Of a stretch of 64,000 bases of DNA, positions 1 to 8,653 are shown piece after piece; position 1 is the first letter of the stretch, and each line of letters opens with the position of its first letter. The notes under the pieces are model-generated. The model had not been told where the DNA came from. It made no database searches and was given only the letters and a program-made list of their open reading frames with translations. The translations under genes were made by a program, and so were the position numbers. Source of the DNA: Spirosoma aureum. Its GTDB lineage: Bacteria; Bacteroidota; Bacteroidia; Cytophagales; Spirosomataceae. The stretch spans positions 6,303,001 through 6,367,000 of the forward strand of contig NZ_CP050063.1 in the NCBI RefSeq assembly GCF_011604685.1, written 5' to 3'.

Positions 1-76
1 AAACAATAAGTGAGCTAACCGACCAGGATTCTCTATGCGGCTCAGTAAATTAAACCCGGTAAAAGTTAGCAGGCTT

Positions 77-622
77 TTAAATTCGTCTATGTATTGCCTG
101 AATGGCCAAACTATTCTGACTACGTTTTATATCAACTGGCTTTGCAATGCGCAGGCAATTGATGTTGTCCCGTAGCTCACTGCCCTGCTTTTCTGTCAAA
201 GGTCGCTCAAACGTACCCAGTTTGTAGTGTTGGATCGAATGTTGGGCCAGGAGACTCATTTGCTCCTCGGTTACTTCCACCTGAGTTGTGGCTACCAACT
301 CCGACGATCGTCGGAGCACATGCTGATGTTGAGTCTGTACCCTAAGCGGTTGAAATGGCCACTCGATTTGTTGCCCATTTGTCAATAAAACAACCGCCTT
401 CAGTTGCTCCGACGCCAGACTTCCGGGCGCAGTAAGGATTAAAAAGTAGCGTTCTGGCCCACCCGTAATTACTTTACAGGCACTCACTGATTGATTCATT
501 GGGGAACAGATCGTAATGTAGGATGAATTGGCATCCATTCTTTTGCGTAAAGCTTTACACTGACTGTAACTTATCTCAGAAACCAGGCAAACAAGTACTA
601 GCACATACAGGTATTGTTTCAT
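77..622 (-). CDS. Secreted protein of unknown function
   Basis: The 181-residue product starts with a hydrophobic stretch (residues about 4-18) ending in S-Y-S-Q, which reads as a Sec signal peptide, so the mature protein is probably periplasmic or outer-membrane associated. Five cysteines lie in the body, two of them in the first 50 residues. The C-terminal half is polar with R/K-rich ends. No catalytic motif or known domain is visible and I do not recognise the family. The middle of the protein (L-T-A-P-G-S-L, then V-V-L-L-T-N-G-Q) suggests a small beta-rich domain. The gene stands alone; the next gene on its 5' side starts more than 800 bp away. Confidence 0.65.
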   Translation of the reverse strand: MKQYLYVLVLVCLVSEISYSQCKALRKRMDANSSYITICSPMNQSVSACKVITGGPERYFLILTAPGSLASEQLKAVVLLTNGQQIEWPFQPLRVQTQHQHVLRRSSELVATTQVEVTEEQMSLLAQHSIQHYKLGTFERPLTEKQGSELRDNINCLRIAKPVDIKRSQNSLAIQAIHRRI

Positions 623-1435
623 GAGTTTATCTATTTTAGTTAATAATGGTTCTCTTTTGCCTGTGAGTACAAAAATGGGGTTCGTAATAGGGTAAATTTT
701 AAGACTTAACTAATGTTTCTGTACTCAGATACGACCTTTCATTGATGTGATCACCGAAGACTACGGCGTGCTTCTATAGAAATATATAGATGAAAAGGTT
801 TTATACAATAATCGGGCCGTAATGGTGTGGAATATACTCAAAATAAAGCCCTCAATCAAATACCCAGCAACATCATTTTCGCCAGCATTGATCGCCCCTT
901 CACACTTTTGTTTTCCGAATAGGGATACTTATCCTTCTAATGACGAAAACCAGGCATGCCAGCAATCGGTGTAGCTATCCCCTTGCCTCTTGGTTTCTAA
1001 CTCATTACATCTGCTCGACATGAATCAGATATAGGTCCCATTGCAATAGATTTTTGAAAAGAGAATGTGGCTTCCAGTTATTGCTGGCTAAAAACAGGCC
1101 ATACTCATAGGTAGTATGGCCTGTTGGAATCACGTCTAAATCGTTATTTAATTGCAGCCGTAAACTTCAGAACTACCCTATTCGACCAGATTCGTCTTAA
1201 AAAGTAAGGATATGGCCCGATCCAGAAGAAATTTGCATTTACCAATCGCGAAGAAGTTTGAATCTGGCAGCAGCTTTAGAGCCCAGTTGCCTGCGATACC
1301 ATTTATAAGGCAAGATTTAAGTTTGCTATGTTTGTAATATCTAAGACAATATTTGTGGTTATCGACTAAAATTATATAAATTATTTTGGGCATCAATGCC
1401 AAAGAGCAGCAGTTTGTTCAATAGCCAGTCTCGAG
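623..1435. other. Intergenic stretch, mostly featureless
   Basis: About 800 bp between two leftward genes. The only clear structure is the hairpin at 1093-1125. A 74-codon leftward reading frame (1178-1402) lies here, but it is lysine/leucine-rich, resembles no family I know, and has no supporting start context. I see nothing else. Confidence 0.5.
1093..1125 (-). terminator. Rho-independent terminator, leftward
   Basis: Perfect 12-bp inverted repeat: AACAGGCCATAC at 1093-1104 pairs with GTATGGCCTGTT at 1114-1125 around a 9-nt loop. On the minus strand the stem is followed by a T-run (TTTTTAG), so it would terminate the leftward transcript of the zinc-ribbon gene starting at 1867. Confidence 0.7.
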
Positions 1436-1867
1436 CTAATGTCTTCTAACCATAAGCATAGGCAGTTTGGCCATAGCGGTCAAATCAAACTGCTGAGATG
1501 CTTTCAATAGAATATGTTCCTGAATTTCATTTGCCTGTTCACGATCATGATCGAACAGCATATTCGAATCAGTACAGTTAGGACATAGGAGTACCGTTTT
1601 GTAACTAGTTTCATATTTGTCCAGCCCGTTTTTACACTGGGGGCAGTAGGCTTTAAGATGGCTGATCGTCCATACTTGCGTAGTTGAGTCCCATTTCCAT
1701 TTCCACTTCCAAATCCAATAGAAAAAAGTATCCTGCGTATACGTAATGGGTGACCCAAATTGTAGTGGGAAGCGGATACTTTTTACCTGATGTACGGAAA
1801 CAGGAATTTTCAACAGGAGATTTTGCAGCCACAATCGAAAACCATGACTAATTTTATAAGAAGCCAT
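1436..1867 (-). CDS. Zinc-ribbon protein of unknown function
   Basis: The product of about 143 residues carries two CPxC knuckles, C-P-Q-C and C-P-N-C, about 20 residues apart, which together form a four-cysteine zinc ribbon. The N-terminal half is basic and aromatic (a W-K-W-K-W-K-W run), and the C-terminal tail is amphipathic. A start at 1867 (M-A-S-Y-K) is preferred over the one three codons upstream because the extension adds nothing conserved. Zinc ribbons of this kind bind nucleic acid or stabilise a fold, but nothing here fixes the function. The terminator at 1093-1125 lies downstream on the same strand. It could be an orphan cytoplasmic protein. Confidence 0.55.
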   Translation of the reverse strand: MASYKISHGFRLWLQNLLLKIPVSVHQVKSIRFPLQFGSPITYTQDTFFYWIWKWKWKWDSTTQVWTISHLKAYCPQCKNGLDKYETSYKTVLLCPNCTDSNMLFDHDREQANEIQEHILLKASQQFDLTAMAKLPMLMVRRH

Positions 1868-2081
1868 AAAAAGCAAGTTACAAGCTACGAATTACTGGGT
1901 AAATATACTCATTATCCTTAATTTTTTCGATTAATTTATATTAGTAACATAACATATTTACTGGACGGCTTGCTTTTTCGTACTTCATTCAGCTGTTTGT
2001 TAATGTAACACCTTTTATGATCATTTATAATGTATCTTCCTGGAAAAGTTGACGGCTGGTCAGTCGGTGAGATACTCAATA

Positions 2082-2125
2082 AAAATGGTCATTTCATTTG
2101 AGTCCTCAAATGAAATGACCATTTT
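2082..2125. terminator. Long perfect hairpin, bidirectional terminator candidate
   Basis: The left arm begins AAAATGGTCATTTCATTTGA at 2082-2101 and is repeated inverted at 2105-2125 with almost no loop, giving about 20 paired bases. T-runs follow on both strands, so it could end transcripts in either direction. It could also be a remnant of an inverted duplication. Confidence 0.55.
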
Positions 2126-2370
2126 CTGCCTTTATGTACTACGCTAATCAAGAATGTTAAATGCTTGTAACAGAGCAACTTCACAAACCCGTCTGTTAGG
2201 GACTCGCTAGTCATTTACAACGACAGCGGCCAACCGTCTGCGTTTCAGTGAATTTTGTCTTTTGCTTCAGCGATAATTTGTTGTTTTAAAGTACTGAAAA
2301 ATCGCCCGAACTCTCTGCTTTAGAGCGGTCCGGTTTTTTGGGAGAAGTCAATCCTATTCTTTTCCCAAAA

Positions 2371-2400
2371 AGAAAAGCCCAAACCAGTAGAAAGGGGCTT
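2371..2400 (-). terminator. Terminator of the SprB-repeat adhesin gene
   Basis: On the minus strand, AAGCCC and GGGCTT (plus-strand positions 2395-2400 and 2375-2380) pair across a 14-nt loop, and the stem is followed by TTTTCTTTTT. It lies 25 bp past the stop codon of the leftward adhesin gene. Confidence 0.7.
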
Positions 2401-2424
2401 GTCTTTGGGGAAAACAAACAGCAA

Positions 2425-4968
2425 TTAGTCAGCCTTGATCACTTTGAGGGTTTTACGCTGGGTTCCACTGCTTACCTGTAAGAATAATTGTCCACGACTA
2501 GTGCCTAAGGGAACACTCACCCGCTCCAAAACAGAGGCTTCAGTGATAACTTGTTGATGAAGGCCTCGTCCCTGCAGGTCCACCAGATTAAGTTGCACCC
2601 GCTGACCAGCTACTCCTCCAATCTCCACTTCTGCCGAATTACCCGCCACTGGATTACCCAGTAACTTTACCGCTAAACCACTACCTGTCTCCTGAGTGCC
2701 GACCCGAGTAGACCCCAGATTACAGGCTGCCAGCCAGTTATAGTTGTAACTCGCCACCACATTGCTCTGTTTGGCAATTAATGTGATGGCCGGATTGTCC
2801 CCATAGAGCTGGATCGTGTAAGGGCCGGGATTGGTCGTCGGAGAAAACTCGTTGACTATCGAGAAGGAGACTGGCGTATTGTCCAGACCCGCATACTGAG
2901 GCATGAAGCTGATCTCATACCGCTTGCTGAGGCTAGGGTCCACCACCTGACAATTAACCATGGTGGCTCCTATAATGGTGAAGGTCGAGGGCACCGTCGG
3001 CATCGGGCTCACCGTCAGATTAAAACTGGTTTGGAGCATCAGCCCACCAGGATCCAGAGCTGTGATGCTGACCAGGCTCACTCCGGTGGTCGAGGGCGTA
3101 CCGCTCAGTAATGTTCCATTAATGGATAACCCATCGGGCAATCCCGTTCCCAGGTAGGTCAAGGGCTGACTATCAGGATCGCTGAAATAGGTGGCCAAAT
3201 TGAGCGCGTAGGCTTGCCCCTGGAGAATCGTTTGGCTGGGAATACCGCTAGTAGTGGGGGGACGGTTTGGTGACGTGCCGGTGCCACAGGCAGCCAGCCA
3301 CTCGAAGCGGTAGCGGGTTTCGGGATTGCCACTCTGGTTAGCCACCAGGGTGATGGTGGAGTTATCCCCGTAGAGCATCAGGCTGTAGGGGCCAGGGTTC
3401 GTGGTAGGGGAAAACTCATTGACCACCGAGAAGGAGATGGGGTTCGCATTCTGGCCGGTGTATTGTGGCGTAAAGCTGACCTGATAGCGTTTGCTGAGCG
3501 TTTCATCGACGACCTGACAATTCACCATCGTAGCTCCGGTGATGGCAAAGTCAAGGGGTAGGATTTGCAGGGTGAGGGATGGGCTAGTGCAGCCACCAAC
3601 CGTACAGGAAGCGGAGAGAGTGTAATTACCCGGGGCTGAGAAGGTATATATATTTCCATTGGCCGAGCCAGTGCCGCCCACTGGATTCCAGTTAATAGTA
3701 CCTGTGCATCCCGAAGCGGTAACGGAAATCGGTTGGTTGGTACTTAGAGCACTGGCTTGTATGGTGAGGCCACCCAAAGTAACGGATACACTCCCGGTGC
3801 AGGTGCCACCCTTGGCAATGAGCACCTGGTAACTACCCTCCCCCAGAAAGACAAAGGTTGGAGTTCCCGCGATCAGTGTACCGTTCTCCTGGACTACGGG
3901 ACTGCCCCCTACTGTCTTCACCAGTGTATATTGGTAGGGAGCCGTAATGCCTTCGACATTAATATTAAAAGAGCCGTCCTTCCCCCCACAGGTGGGCTGC
4001 TTAATGTTCGTTGCCGTCAGAGTGAGCGGAACAGCTGTGAGCTCTACAGATACATTCCCGGTGCAGGTGCCACCCTTGGCAATGAGCACCTGGTAACTAC
4101 CCTCCCCCAGAAAGACAAAGGTTGGAGTTCCCGCGATCAGTGTACCGTTCTCCTGGACTACGGGACTGCCCCCTACTGTCTTCACCAGTGTATATTGGTA
4201 GGGAGCCGTAATGCCTTCGACATTAATATTAAAAGAGCCGTCCTTCCCCCCACAGGTGGGCTGCTTAATGTTCGTTGCCGTCAGAGTGAGCGGAACAGCT
4301 GTGAGCTCTACAGATACATTCCCGGTGCAGGTGCCACCCTTGGCAATGAGCACCTGGTAACTACCCTCCCCCAGAAAGACAAAGGTTGGAGTTCCCGCGA
4401 TCAGTGTACCGTTCTCCTGGACTACGGGACTGCCCCCTACTGTCTTCACCAGTGTATATTGGTAGGGAGCCGTAATGCCTTCGACATTAATATTAAAAGA
4501 GCCGTCTTTCCCCCCACAGGTGGGCTGCTTAATGTTCGTTGCCGTCAGAGTGAGCGGAACAGCTGTGAGCTCTACAGATACATTCCCGGTGCAGGTGCCA
4601 CCCTTGGCAATGAGCACCTGGTAACTACCCTCCCCCAGAAAGACAAAGGTTGGAGTTCCCGCGATCAGTGTACCGTTCTCCTGGACTACGGGACTGCCCC
4701 CTACTGTCTTCACCAGTGTATATTGGTAGGGAGCCGTAATGCCTTCGACATTAATATTAAAAGAGCCGTCTTTCCCCCCACAGGTGGGCTGCTTAATGTT
4801 CGTTGCCGTCAGAGTGAGGCTACACGGTTGAGCTTGCGAATCTAGTAAACCAAAGGACGTAAGTACGATCGCAATGATAACAGCTATAAAATTTCTGTTT
4901 CGGACAAGCGATGTCCGCTCTACGTTTTGCGATCTGGATAAGTTGTTACAACCTGTAGAATTTCTCAT
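2425..4968 (-). CDS. SprB-repeat surface protein with T9SS sorting tail
   Basis: The product is a large secreted surface protein of about 847 residues. Order: a long basic n-region and hydrophobic signal segment ending Q-A-Q; four 88-residue repeats, each with P-T-C-G-G-K-D-G-S and T-C-T-G cysteine pairs (SprB-type repeat); a cysteine-rich Ig-like segment; two homologous modules starting near T-M-V-N-C-Q-V-V; between them an Ig/cadherin-like domain (F-S-D-P-D-S-Q-P-L-T-Y); and a C-terminal T9SS type A sorting domain (G-N-P-V ... L-V-D-L-Q-G-R-G ... L-K-V-I-K). Family knowledge: such tails direct export through the type IX system and cell-surface anchoring. A TTG start at 5037 also opens the frame but overlaps the putative promoter, so ATG 4968 is chosen. 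Likely role is adhesion; the ligand is unknown. Confidence 0.9.
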   Translation of the reverse strand: MRNSTGCNNLSRSQNVERTSLVRNRNFIAVIIAIVLTSFGLLDSQAQPCSLTLTATNIKQPTCGGKDGSFNINVEGITAPYQYTLVKTVGGSPVVQENGTLIAGTPTFVFLGEGSYQVLIAKGGTCTGNVSVELTAVPLTLTATNIKQPTCGGKDGSFNINVEGITAPYQYTLVKTVGGSPVVQENGTLIAGTPTFVFLGEGSYQVLIAKGGTCTGNVSVELTAVPLTLTATNIKQPTCGGKDGSFNINVEGITAPYQYTLVKTVGGSPVVQENGTLIAGTPTFVFLGEGSYQVLIAKGGTCTGNVSVELTAVPLTLTATNIKQPTCGGKDGSFNINVEGITAPYQYTLVKTVGGSPVVQENGTLIAGTPTFVFLGEGSYQVLIAKGGTCTGSVSVTLGGLTIQASALSTNQPISVTASGCTGTINWNPVGGTGSANGNIYTFSAPGNYTLSASCTVGGCTSPSLTLQILPLDFAITGATMVNCQVVDETLSKRYQVSFTPQYTGQNANPISFSVVNEFSPTTNPGPYSLMLYGDNSTITLVANQSGNPETRYRFEWLAACGTGTSPNRPPTTSGIPSQTILQGQAYALNLATYFSDPDSQPLTYLGTGLPDGLSINGTLLSGTPSTTGVSLVSITALDPGGLMLQTSFNLTVSPMPTVPSTFTIIGATMVNCQVVDPSLSKRYEISFMPQYAGLDNTPVSFSIVNEFSPTTNPGPYTIQLYGDNPAITLIAKQSNVVASYNYNWLAACNLGSTRVGTQETGSGLAVKLLGNPVAGNSAEVEIGGVAGQRVQLNLVDLQGRGLHQQVITEASVLERVSVPLGTSRGQLFLQVSSGTQRKTLKVIKAD
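3793..4818. repeat. 264-bp tandem repeat, about 3.9 copies, coding
   Basis: Copies start at 3793, 4057, 4321 and 4585, exactly 264 bp (88 codons) apart, and are nearly identical at the nucleotide level. One visible difference is C versus T in the codon before the glycine pair (GTCCTT in the two left copies, GTCTTT in the two right copies). This points to recent duplication or ongoing homogenisation, so copy number may vary between strains and in assemblies. Confidence 0.95.
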
Positions 4969-5002
4969 ACTGCTTGAGTTGATTATAAAGAGTATTTTAT
5001 CG

Positions 5003-5038
5003 CCAAAAAACGCTACTACACTTTGATGCTGAGACAAA
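5003..5038 (-). promoter_or_regulatory. Bacteroidota-type promoter for the adhesin gene
   Basis: On the minus strand, TTTG (plus 5035-5038) is followed after 19 nt by TAGCGTTTTTTG (plus 5004-5015), close to the Bacteroidota -33 TTTG / -7 TAnnTTTG consensus. It lies just upstream of ATG 4968 and argues against a start at 5037. Confidence 0.5.
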
Positions 5039-5129
5039 TGTATGTTTCAATATATATATCTTTTAGCGTAATACTACTTATTTTATTCCATAACTAGCTC
5101 AAATTCAATGAGGACATTAACTTCGACTT

Positions 5130-5640
5130 GCCTGGTTAAATACACCACTGACCGGCATCAGGTCCTTAGTTACCTTTGTGCTCTTAACCATCGCAGCGAC
5201 ATGGAGATCATGCATGAGGTATTGATTCATTCTGGAACTTATAGAGCCCATAACCCTGATCAATCTAAATGCTAAACTGCATCGACTTGAGGAGGTATTA
5301 CACTGAAATAGCTTCACATCTTTGGTGGCCATATAGAGGGCAATAACACCCGTATGCTCCCAGCCTTAGAGCTCATACGGTTTATCGGTCAGTTTTAATA
5401 AGGTGAGTAGCGCCAGTGCTGATTGTAAAAATATTTTTCGTAGACAGGCTTCTCGCCAGGTATGCCCTCAATCGTAAATACATAATGGCTGGCAGAAAAC
5501 TCCCGGAGCCTGTGCTGCTGAATTAGCTTCTCCAGTGGGGTGGATTCAGATCTTGTACCGTTCGGTTGTTTTTGGCATTGTCAGCATCGATACGAATAGT
5601 ACGGACTAATACGTCCCCTACCTTCAGTAGACGGGATGAG
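5130..5640 (-). pseudogene. Decayed tyrosine integrase (C-terminal half)
   Basis: Read on the minus strand in several frames, this stretch reproduces the catalytic half of the integrase encoded at 32826-34016. Matching blocks include K-V-G-D-V-L-V-R-T-I-R-I-D-A-D-N-A-K-N-N-R-T, then S-H-Y-V-F-T-I-E-G-I-P-G-E-K-P, then Y-E-K-Y-F-Y-N-Q-H, and finally A-T-K-D-V-K-L. The nucleotide match is also plain (for example CAGCATCGATACGAATAGTA at 5581-5600). In-frame stops and frameshifts interrupt it, and the N-terminal half is missing: upstream of 5640 the frame joins an unrelated short reading frame beginning M-S-E-Y-H-K at 5736. It marks an old integration of a related element. No function is expected. 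Confidence 0.85.
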
Positions 5641-6191
5641 GGGATCCGTATGGTGCAGCTCGCGCAGTTCATCGACTACTTCATCAAGCCACGAATCGAA
5701 GGATTGAGGTACGCTTGGCTTATGGTACTCAGACATAAAAAACGGTTCAGATAAGGCATGACAAGCTACAAAAATCTGAACTAATTAATTGAACCGTTTT
5801 TCTAAACCGGTAAAAATTTAAAATTGGCAAGTTTGAACGTAGCGTCCGGTGGTTCGGAAATACGAGCGTTTTTCCGAACCGGTCTATTTTTCGTATCGTC
5901 CGGAAAAATATTGCCCTACACACAAAGCGCAACTAGTCATCGAATAAAAGGAGCCTTTTCTGAGATTCAGCAGTGCAACCAAGTAAGAAAATGTATATGA
6001 CTCCCGACAAGCGGATCAAGGGCTGGTAAGAAAAACGGTCGTGCGGGTAAGATCCGGCTACTGCCTGGGGTTGGAAAGAGTGATCAATTACGCTGAAGGT
6101 GCCGGCCTTACCTAACACATAAATTGTTACTTCAGCTTACGGGACTATAATTGACTACCTTGGCTGTCTCCTTCCTCTTACAACCAACTCC
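5641..6191. other. Intergenic stretch with clustered inverted repeats
   Basis: There are about 550 bp between the integrase remnant and the sensor kinase. Two perfect inverted repeats are present: AAAAACGGTTCA at 5738-5749 with TGAACCGTTTTT at 5790-5801, and GGTTCGGAAA at 5851-5860 with TTTCCGAACC at 5871-5880. All share a GAACCG/CGGTTC core. Two overlapping leftward frames (5747-6118) have no family resemblance and are not called. Confidence 0.55.
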
Positions 6192-8261
6192 ATGCCACGA
6201 CTTTTACTGGTTTTCCTGCTCTTATTAGCGTACAGCCCCGCTTTTGCTCAACGAAAAACAGGGCAAGCCCGGCTGGATTCGCTATTAGCCGAACTGCCCC
6301 GGGCCAAACCCGACACCAATCGGGTTAAGCTGCTGAATCTGATAAGTGTTAACTATTCCCGCATTAACCCCAATGAAGGTATCAACTATGCCAACCAGTC
6401 CTTGGTACTGGCCCGGCAATTAACCTGGAAAAAAGGCATGGCTTTTGCCTATACTATTTTAGGAGGTTGTTACTCAAGCAAGTCTGATTATCCCAAAGCC
6501 CTTGCGGCTCATTTAAGTGGTTTGAAAATAGCCGAAGAACTAAAGGATAAAGACCTGATTGCTGGCATAACAGGCAACGTGGGAAACATTTATAGTACCC
6601 TAGGCAATTATCCGCAGGCCTTAGCCTATTATAAAAAAGCACTGAAAGGGCATGAGGAATTAGGAAATAAAGAAGGAGTGGTACTATGGCTGAGTAACAT
6701 AGGTGGCTTATACAGCGAACAAGGTGAGTATGCCAAAGCGCTAGACTACCGGCTAAAATCGTTGAAACTAAATGAAGCCATGGGGTTTCGGGGTGTAGAT
6801 AAGGAATTAAACCTCGATAACGTGGGGCAGAGTTATCTCAATCTGGCCGATTATCCCCAAGCCCTAACCTATCTGCAAAACGGGCTGAAGCTGAGTAATG
6901 CCAATAGAAACAAAAAAATATTAGTAAGAAGTTATAACAATCTCAGTCAACTGTATTTAAAAATTGCCATTGACAGCAACGCCACTTTCTTAACCACACT
7001 GTTGAGGAGTGATAAAGCCAAGACGTTAAATAAAGCCAACGCTTATATCGACAGTGCCGTAGTGCTGGCCAAAGAACTGGGCAATTTACCCTACCTGTAT
7101 GGAGCCTATCAAACCCGAAGCCAGATTCAGGACGCGCTGGGTGAGCCACAGGCCGCTTTGGCCAGTTATCAAGACTTTATCAAAACTAAAGCCCTGGTCA
7201 TTAACCAGCAAAACAGCAACCAAATAGCCGTCGCCACCCTTCAGTACGAGTTCGACAAAAAAGAAACGGCTTTCAAATTCGAACAACAGCTCTCAGCCGT
7301 CCAACTTCAACAGCAACAACAACAACGAATCTATCTGCTAGGAGGTATGGGATTGTTAGCCGTGTTGCTGGGCTTACTGGTCTTTGGCTATACCCAAAAG
7401 CAAAAGGCCAATACGGTCATTAATCAGAAGAGCAATCAATTAGAACAATCACTCTCCGAACTCAAGGCTACCCAAACCCAACTGATCCAAAAAGAGAAAA
7501 TGGCGAGTCTGGGTGAGCTAACAGCGGGCATCGCCCACGAGATTCAGAATCCCCTCAACTTCGTCAATAACTTCTCGGATGTGAGTACGGAATTAGTCGA
7601 TGAGCTAAAAGATGGGCCTTTTCAGAAACTTCCCGATTCGGAAAAAGAGTATGCAGCGGAAATTCTGGGGGATTTAACCCAAAACTTACAAAAGATTACC
7701 CTACATGGTGGGCGGGCCTCGGCCATCGTACGGGGTATGCTGGAGCACTCCAGGAGTTCAACGGGGGACCGGGAGCCTACCGACCTGAATGCCTTAGTTG
7801 ATGAATACCTACGGCTGACTTATCAGGGACAACGAACTAAAGACAAGACGTTCAATTGTGAGCTGGTCACTGACTTCGATGGGCATCTGGGTAAGGTTGA
7901 GCTGGTCGCTGCGGAGATGGGGCGGGTGCTGTTAAACCTGTATAACAACGCCTTTTATGCCGTAGGCGAGAAACAGAAACTCGCCCCGGCAGGCTATCAA
8001 CCAACCGTCACGGTCAGCACCCATCAGTTTGATGGGCAACTACAGATTCGGGTGAGCGACAACGGGACGGGCATGCCCGAGTCGGTGAAGGCCAAGATAT
8101 TCCAGCCTTTTTTTACCACCAAGCCCACTGGGGAAGGAACAGGATTGGGTTTGAGCTTGAGTTATGATATTGTCACCAAAGGTCACAGGGGGAGCCTGAC
8201 AGTGGAAAGCCAGGAAGGAGAAGGTACCTCGTTTGTGATTCAATTACCGGCTTTGAGTTAA
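6192..8261 (+). CDS. TPR-containing membrane sensor histidine kinase
   Basis: A 689-residue two-component sensor. Residues 1-20 form a signal peptide ending A-F-A-Q. Tetratricopeptide repeats fill about 80-330 (Y-P-K-A-L-A, Y-P-Q-A-L-A-Y-Y, Y-A-K-A-L-D-Y). A transmembrane helix spans about 380-400, preceded by a Q-rich coiled coil. The cytoplasmic HisKA domain has the H-box G-I-A-H-E-I-Q-N-P-L with phosphoacceptor His449. The HATPase domain follows, with an N-box (N-L-Y-N-N-A), a G1 box (D-N-G-T-G-M) and a G2 box (G-E-G-T-G-L-G-L). No receiver domain is fused and no response regulator is adjacent, so the partner is unknown. TPRs suggest a periplasmic protein ligand (inference). A copy of the hairpin repeat begins 20 bp after the stop. 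Confidence 0.93.
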   Translation: MPRLLLVFLLLLAYSPAFAQRKTGQARLDSLLAELPRAKPDTNRVKLLNLISVNYSRINPNEGINYANQSLVLARQLTWKKGMAFAYTILGGCYSSKSDYPKALAAHLSGLKIAEELKDKDLIAGITGNVGNIYSTLGNYPQALAYYKKALKGHEELGNKEGVVLWLSNIGGLYSEQGEYAKALDYRLKSLKLNEAMGFRGVDKELNLDNVGQSYLNLADYPQALTYLQNGLKLSNANRNKKILVRSYNNLSQLYLKIAIDSNATFLTTLLRSDKAKTLNKANAYIDSAVVLAKELGNLPYLYGAYQTRSQIQDALGEPQAALASYQDFIKTKALVINQQNSNQIAVATLQYEFDKKETAFKFEQQLSAVQLQQQQQQRIYLLGGMGLLAVLLGLLVFGYTQKQKANTVINQKSNQLEQSLSELKATQTQLIQKEKMASLGELTAGIAHEIQNPLNFVNNFSDVSTELVDELKDGPFQKLPDSEKEYAAEILGDLTQNLQKITLHGGRASAIVRGMLEHSRSSTGDREPTDLNALVDEYLRLTYQGQRTKDKTFNCELVTDFDGHLGKVELVAAEMGRVLLNLYNNAFYAVGEKQKLAPAGYQPTVTVSTHQFDGQLQIRVSDNGTGMPESVKAKIFQPFFTTKPTGEGTGLGLSLSYDIVTKGHRGSLTVESQEGEGTSFVIQLPALS

Positions 8262-8653
8262 GCCAGTGGAGTATCTCAAAAAAACGCCCATTTCTTGAAG
8301 CAGATACATGGAAATTCTATAGTCTCACGAAGGAGCATTTTGTGAGATAAGTACCCATCGGCTATAAACCCTTATTGACCGTAATGAAGTGGCTGGTGAT
8401 TTGAAATCCACTGACGGGCAGTTCCGGGTCGGCGTACCGACTGATGCCAACCTGGAACTTCAGACGTGTTTAGTCCATTTTTGGATATTTGCTGTCCATA
8501 AGTGGACAAGATGACCCCTAAAATTGAGGCAGATCGTATCCATAAAGCCTAGGTTGACCCGTACATTAGCCTGACAAATGATTTGTAGAAGATCAAGTAG
8601 ACTACCCTAAACGATTTTCTAAGAAAGACTAGTCAGCCAGAAAATCAACAACA
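8262..8653. other. Intergenic region before the AraC-permease fusion
   Basis: It contains hairpin repeat copy 1 (8281-8349) and a small palindrome TGTCCA-TAAG-TGGACA (8493-8508) with a half-site GTCCA-TTTT-TGGA just upstream (8473-8485). These could be an operator for the downstream AraC-type regulator. No gene is seen. Confidence 0.5.
8281..8349 (+). repeat. Dispersed hairpin repeat, copy 1
   Basis: Head AACGCCCATTTCTTGAAGCA (8283-8302), then a hairpin TCTCAC (8323-8328) / GTGAGA (8342-8347) with AGGAG in the loop. It is related to 12212-12277 and 16649-16719. Confidence 0.7.

Larger units (their letters stand above)
1868..2424. other. Intergenic stretch with two hairpins
   Basis: About 560 bp without a gene. 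It holds the long hairpin at 2082-2125 and the leftward terminator at 2371-2400. Around 2301-2339 there is a weaker C/G-rich hairpin followed by TTTTTT on the plus strand. No reading frame with family resemblance is seen. Confidence 0.5.

Noticed and set aside
1178..1402. 74-codon leftward frame
   Set aside because: No family resemblance and no start context; kept only as intergenic comment.
3757..4845. Long rightward frame across the adhesin repeats
   Set aside because: It is the antisense shadow of the 264-bp repeats; its own repeats follow the same period and it has no signal or domain.
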